From an uncultured Oscillospiraceae bacterium (lineage in GTDB: Bacteria > Bacillota_A > Clostridia > Oscillospirales > Oscillospiraceae): a stretch of 16,253 nucleotides of DNA. A program made the position numbers and the translations under genes. Location of the stretch: the NCBI GenBank assembly GCA_910584605.1, contig CAJUAW010000062.1, forward strand, positions 1 to 16,253, given 5' to 3'. A model generated the notes under the pieces. It worked only from the letters and a program-made list of their open reading frames with translations. It had not been told where the DNA came from and did not search any database. Within the stretch, counting starts at the first letter, position 1. The number at the start of each line of letters is the position of its first letter. Positions 14,925 to 16,253 of the stretch are shown piece after piece.

Positions 14925-15389
14925 TTACTTACCGATCTCCAGTCCCTTGGAGAGCAGAGTTTTCAAAAGATTGAACGCAGTGATATCTGCAGTGAAGGCC
15001 TGGCTGGCCGCCATACCGTCGGTAATCTCCTTCACCAGATCCACATTGGGCATCTCCACGTAGCCATCCTCGTTGGCATCGGGGTCACCGGGATCATACT
15101 TCAGCTTAAAGTCGGAGGGGTCCTCTGCCACCTCCGCGACCCGGACGCCGCCCACAGTATCTGAGGCGAACCGCCCTCCGCTGCCATTGCGGGTGCGGGC
15201 CAGGACGTCCTGGAACCGGCTGCCGCCGTTGTCCGCCTCGAACACCACCACTTTCCTGCGGTAGGGCCCCTCGCCGTTCTCGGTACGGGTCGTGTTCATG
15301 TTGACGATATTCTCTGAGATGATATCCAGCCGCTGTTGCTGAGCAGTAAAGCCGGAGCCGATGACATCGATGCTGCTGACGAAGGCCAT
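14925..15389 (-). CDS. flgC: Flagellar basal-body rod protein FlgC
   Basis: A 154-aa proximal rod subunit. The N-terminal helix has QQQRLDIISENIVNMNTTRT (17-36), the FlgC form of the rod-family signature, followed by GPYRRKVVVFE. The C-terminus has GYVEMPNVDLVKEITDGMAA and ends FNLLKTLLSKGLEIGK, both diagnostic for FlgC. There is no cleaved signal, as expected for type III export. The gene follows flgB by 91 nt and precedes fliE by 135 nt. Confidence 0.96.
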   Translation of the reverse strand: MAFVSSIDVIGSGFTAQQQRLDIISENIVNMNTTRTENGEGPYRRKVVVFEADNGGSRFQDVLARTRNGSGGRFASDTVGGVRVAEVAEDPSDFKLKYDPGDPDANEDGYVEMPNVDLVKEITDGMAASQAFTADITAFNLLKTLLSKGLEIGK

Positions 15390-15418
15390 ATGTATTCCTC
15401 CATGATCTATAATTCAAA

Positions 15419-15469
15419 GCGCCGGCGGGGAAGGGACGGCTCCCGCCCCTCGTCCACGCCGGACGGCGC
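15419..15469 (-). promoter_or_regulatory. GC-rich stem-loop between flgB and flgC
   Basis: In the 91-nt spacer, outer arms GCGCCG (15419-15424) and CGGCGC (15464-15469) enclose a strong inner hairpin: GGGG-AA-GGGA-CGGC-TCCC-G-CCCC, 15427-15449. There is no T-run, so it is not an obvious terminator. In a polycistronic message it could protect the upstream flgB segment from 3' decay or mark a processing site. Confidence 0.4.
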
Positions 15470-15480
15470 GTGTTACACGG

Positions 15481-15879
15481 TCACTGTCCCCGGATCAGCG
15501 TCCGGATCAGCGACAGGTTGCTGTTGATGGAGTCGATGGTGTATTGCATCTGGTATGCGTTGCGGACCGCCTCGGTCTCCTGATCGGTGACGTTGACGCC
15601 GTTGTCGTCCATGCGGGTGCTCTCCGCCTGGGCCACATGGACGATGGGCTGGGAGCGGTCGATGGTGGAGCGCACCGCGGCCAGGCGGCGCTTGTCGCCG
15701 CTGTGCAGGGCGGTGCGGATGCTGGCGTCCAGAGCCTCTTCAAAGGTGACATATTTCGCCTTGTAGTTGGGGGTCTCGGCGTTGACAATGTTGTCGTTGA
15801 TGGTAACCTGCTTGGTCCACTGGAAATTCATTGCGCGCTCCAGCAGCAGCTGGGAATTGGTATACAGAAGACTCGCCAC
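15481..15879 (-). CDS. flgB: Flagellar basal-body rod protein FlgB
   Basis: A 132-aa proximal rod subunit and the first gene of the operon. The rod signature INDNIVNAETPNYKAKYVTF is near the N-terminus, and the C-terminal block AYQMQYTIDSINSNLSLIRT matches FlgB. I chose the GTG at 15877-15879 because GAGGAGGG lies seven to eight bases upstream. The longer frame from ATG 15900 would translate through that ribosome binding site. It is preceded by a structured leader and a strong promoter-like sequence, consistent with the start of the fla/che operon. Confidence 0.95.
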   Translation of the reverse strand: MASLLYTNSQLLLERAMNFQWTKQVTINDNIVNAETPNYKAKYVTFEEALDASIRTALHSGDKRRLAAVRSTIDRSQPIVHVAQAESTRMDDNGVNVTDQETEAVRNAYQMQYTIDSINSNLSLIRTLIRGQ

Positions 15880-16018
15880 GGAGACTCCCTCCTCTATCAT
15901 ACTGGCTTTGACCGGAATAGTGAGTCAAAGCTATCTTAACATGCTTCGCCGGAAAACGCAAGGGCAGGCGGGCAACTTTTCACGGCGCCATAACGCCCGC
16001 CCCCACCTTGCCTAGTGT
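15880..16018 (-). promoter_or_regulatory. Structured 5' leader of the flagellar operon
   Basis: About 140 nt lie between the inferred transcription start (near 16018) and the flgB GTG. A large hairpin pairs GCAAGG (15958-15963) with CCTTGC (16006-16011) and GGCGGGC (15967-15973) with GCCCGCC (15995-16001), with a 21-nt loop. A second, perfect 8-bp hairpin pairs 15905-15912 with 15924-15931 (GCTTTGAC/GTCAAAGC, 11-nt loop) and sits just before the flgB ribosome binding site. I could not match it to the c-di-GMP-I (GEMM) or any other riboswitch class I know. The second repeat could also be a protein operator. Confidence 0.5.
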
Positions 16019-16023
16019 CGCTT

Positions 16024-16052
16024 ATTATAACGCATTTTTCCGCTCTTTGCAA
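16024..16052 (-). promoter_or_regulatory. Sigma-A type promoter of the flagellar operon
   Basis: On the minus strand, -35 TTGCAA (16047-16052), a 17-nt spacer and a perfect -10 TATAAT (16024-16029) lie about 145 nt upstream of the flgB start. Transcription would begin near 16018. This is by far the best promoter-like sequence seen in the window. It suggests that housekeeping polymerase transcribes the hook-basal-body genes, as in B. subtilis fla/che. Confidence 0.8.
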
Positions 16053-16109
16053 GACATTGACCGAAGATTATCTCCGGGATTTTAAGCGCCGGTTCGTGAA
16101 TCTGCACAC

Positions 16110-16134
16110 CCCGCTTTTCCTGCGGCAGAGCGGG
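16110..16134. other. Hairpin upstream of the promoter, possible terminator of an upstream gene
   Basis: CCCGCT (16110-16115) and AGCGGG (16129-16134) form a 6-bp stem, with a nested CTG/CAG pair in the loop, followed on the plus strand by TTTGTG only. It could be the remains of a terminator for a neighbouring gene that lies beyond the contig end. The short T-run makes this weak. The rest of the non-coding 16053-16203 holds no ORF I would support. Confidence 0.25.
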
Positions 16135-16156
16135 TTTGTGACAGTGGTGTTTTTAT

Positions 16157-16185
16157 AGGATACCGCATATCGGGTCCGATTGCAA
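16157..16185 (-). promoter_or_regulatory. Weak second promoter candidate
   Basis: Minus strand TTGCAA (16180-16185), 17-nt spacer, TATCCT (16157-16162; four of six consensus bases). It shares the same -35 hexamer as the main promoter but has a poor -10. It is listed only as a possibility. Confidence 0.2.
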
Positions 16186-16203
16186 TGGTAATTTCCGGAA
16201 GGC

Positions 16204-16253
16204 AGATCGGAAGAGCGTCGTGTAGGGAAAGAGTGTAGATCTCGGTGGTCGCC
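16204..16253. other. Illumina TruSeq adapter sequence (contamination)
   Basis: The last 50 bases begin AGATCGGAAGAGCGTCGTGT and match, as I know it, the reverse complement of the Illumina TruSeq universal adapter over the full visible length. This is not genomic DNA. The true sequence ends at about 16203, so the right edge is an untrimmed assembly end and nothing upstream of flgB beyond it can be inferred. Confidence 0.97.

Noticed and set aside
15981..16009. Possible sigma-54 site (TGGCGC then TTGC) in the flgB leader
   Set aside because: The spacing between the GG and GC elements is nine bases instead of five, so it does not fit the -24/-12 consensus.
16160..16185. CCGATAT resembling a sigma-28 (SigD) -10 element
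   Set aside because: No TAAA-type -35 element at about 15 bases upstream; the match is to one half only.

Overview
The window holds a single, tightly packed flagellar/chemotaxis operon. Every gene lies on the minus strand, so it is read from right (about 16,000) to left (1). The organism is most likely a motile, GC-rich member of the Clostridia (Firmicutes), perhaps an Oscillospiraceae-type gut bacterium. The grounds are the Firmicutes-specific two-domain phosphatase FliY, a CheY whose gene follows fliY directly, a TIGR02530-type gene between flgD and flgE, a FlbD/SwrD homologue, strong AAGGAGGTGA ribosome binding sites, high GC, and motA/motB embedded in the fla operon. The family-level assignment is inference.

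Layout in transcription order. A near-consensus sigma-A promoter (16024-16052) and a structured leader of about 140 nt precede flgB and flgC (proximal rod). Next come fliE (rod/MS-ring adaptor), fliF (MS ring), fliG (switch/torque ring), fliH, fliI and fliJ (export ATPase complex), an unrecognised 178-aa gene, fliK (hook-length control), flgD (hook cap), a TIGR02530-family gene, flgE (hook), flbD/swrD, motA, motB (stator), fliM, fliY (switch/C ring) and the first third of cheY, which runs off the left edge. Most intergenic gaps are 15-90 nt, and fliF/fliG and fliG/fliH overlap. fliL, which commonly sits between motB and fliM, is absent.

How the genes work together. The products build the basal body from inside out: MS ring and C ring, export ATPase, rod, hook cap and hook with length control. 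The distal genes encode the stator that drives the motor and the switch module (FliG, FliM, FliY) that CheY-P controls. The stator looks more like sodium-type PomA/PomB than E. coli MotA/MotB in several key residues.

The parts beyond the standard operon are these: the unknown gene between fliJ and fliK; a FliY whose SQEEIE-type peptide lies in a Pro/Ala/Tyr linker and not at the N-terminus; a low-GC, glycine-repeat segment inside flgE; two polyglutamine tracts in FliK made of CAG repeats; a mobile-element-like imperfect palindrome between flgE and flbD; a large stem-loop in front of motA; and a two-hairpin leader in front of flgB. The last 50 bases (16204-16253) are Illumina TruSeq adapter, not genome, so the right edge is an assembly end. 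No RNA gene, CRISPR array, complete insertion sequence or non-flagellar system was seen.
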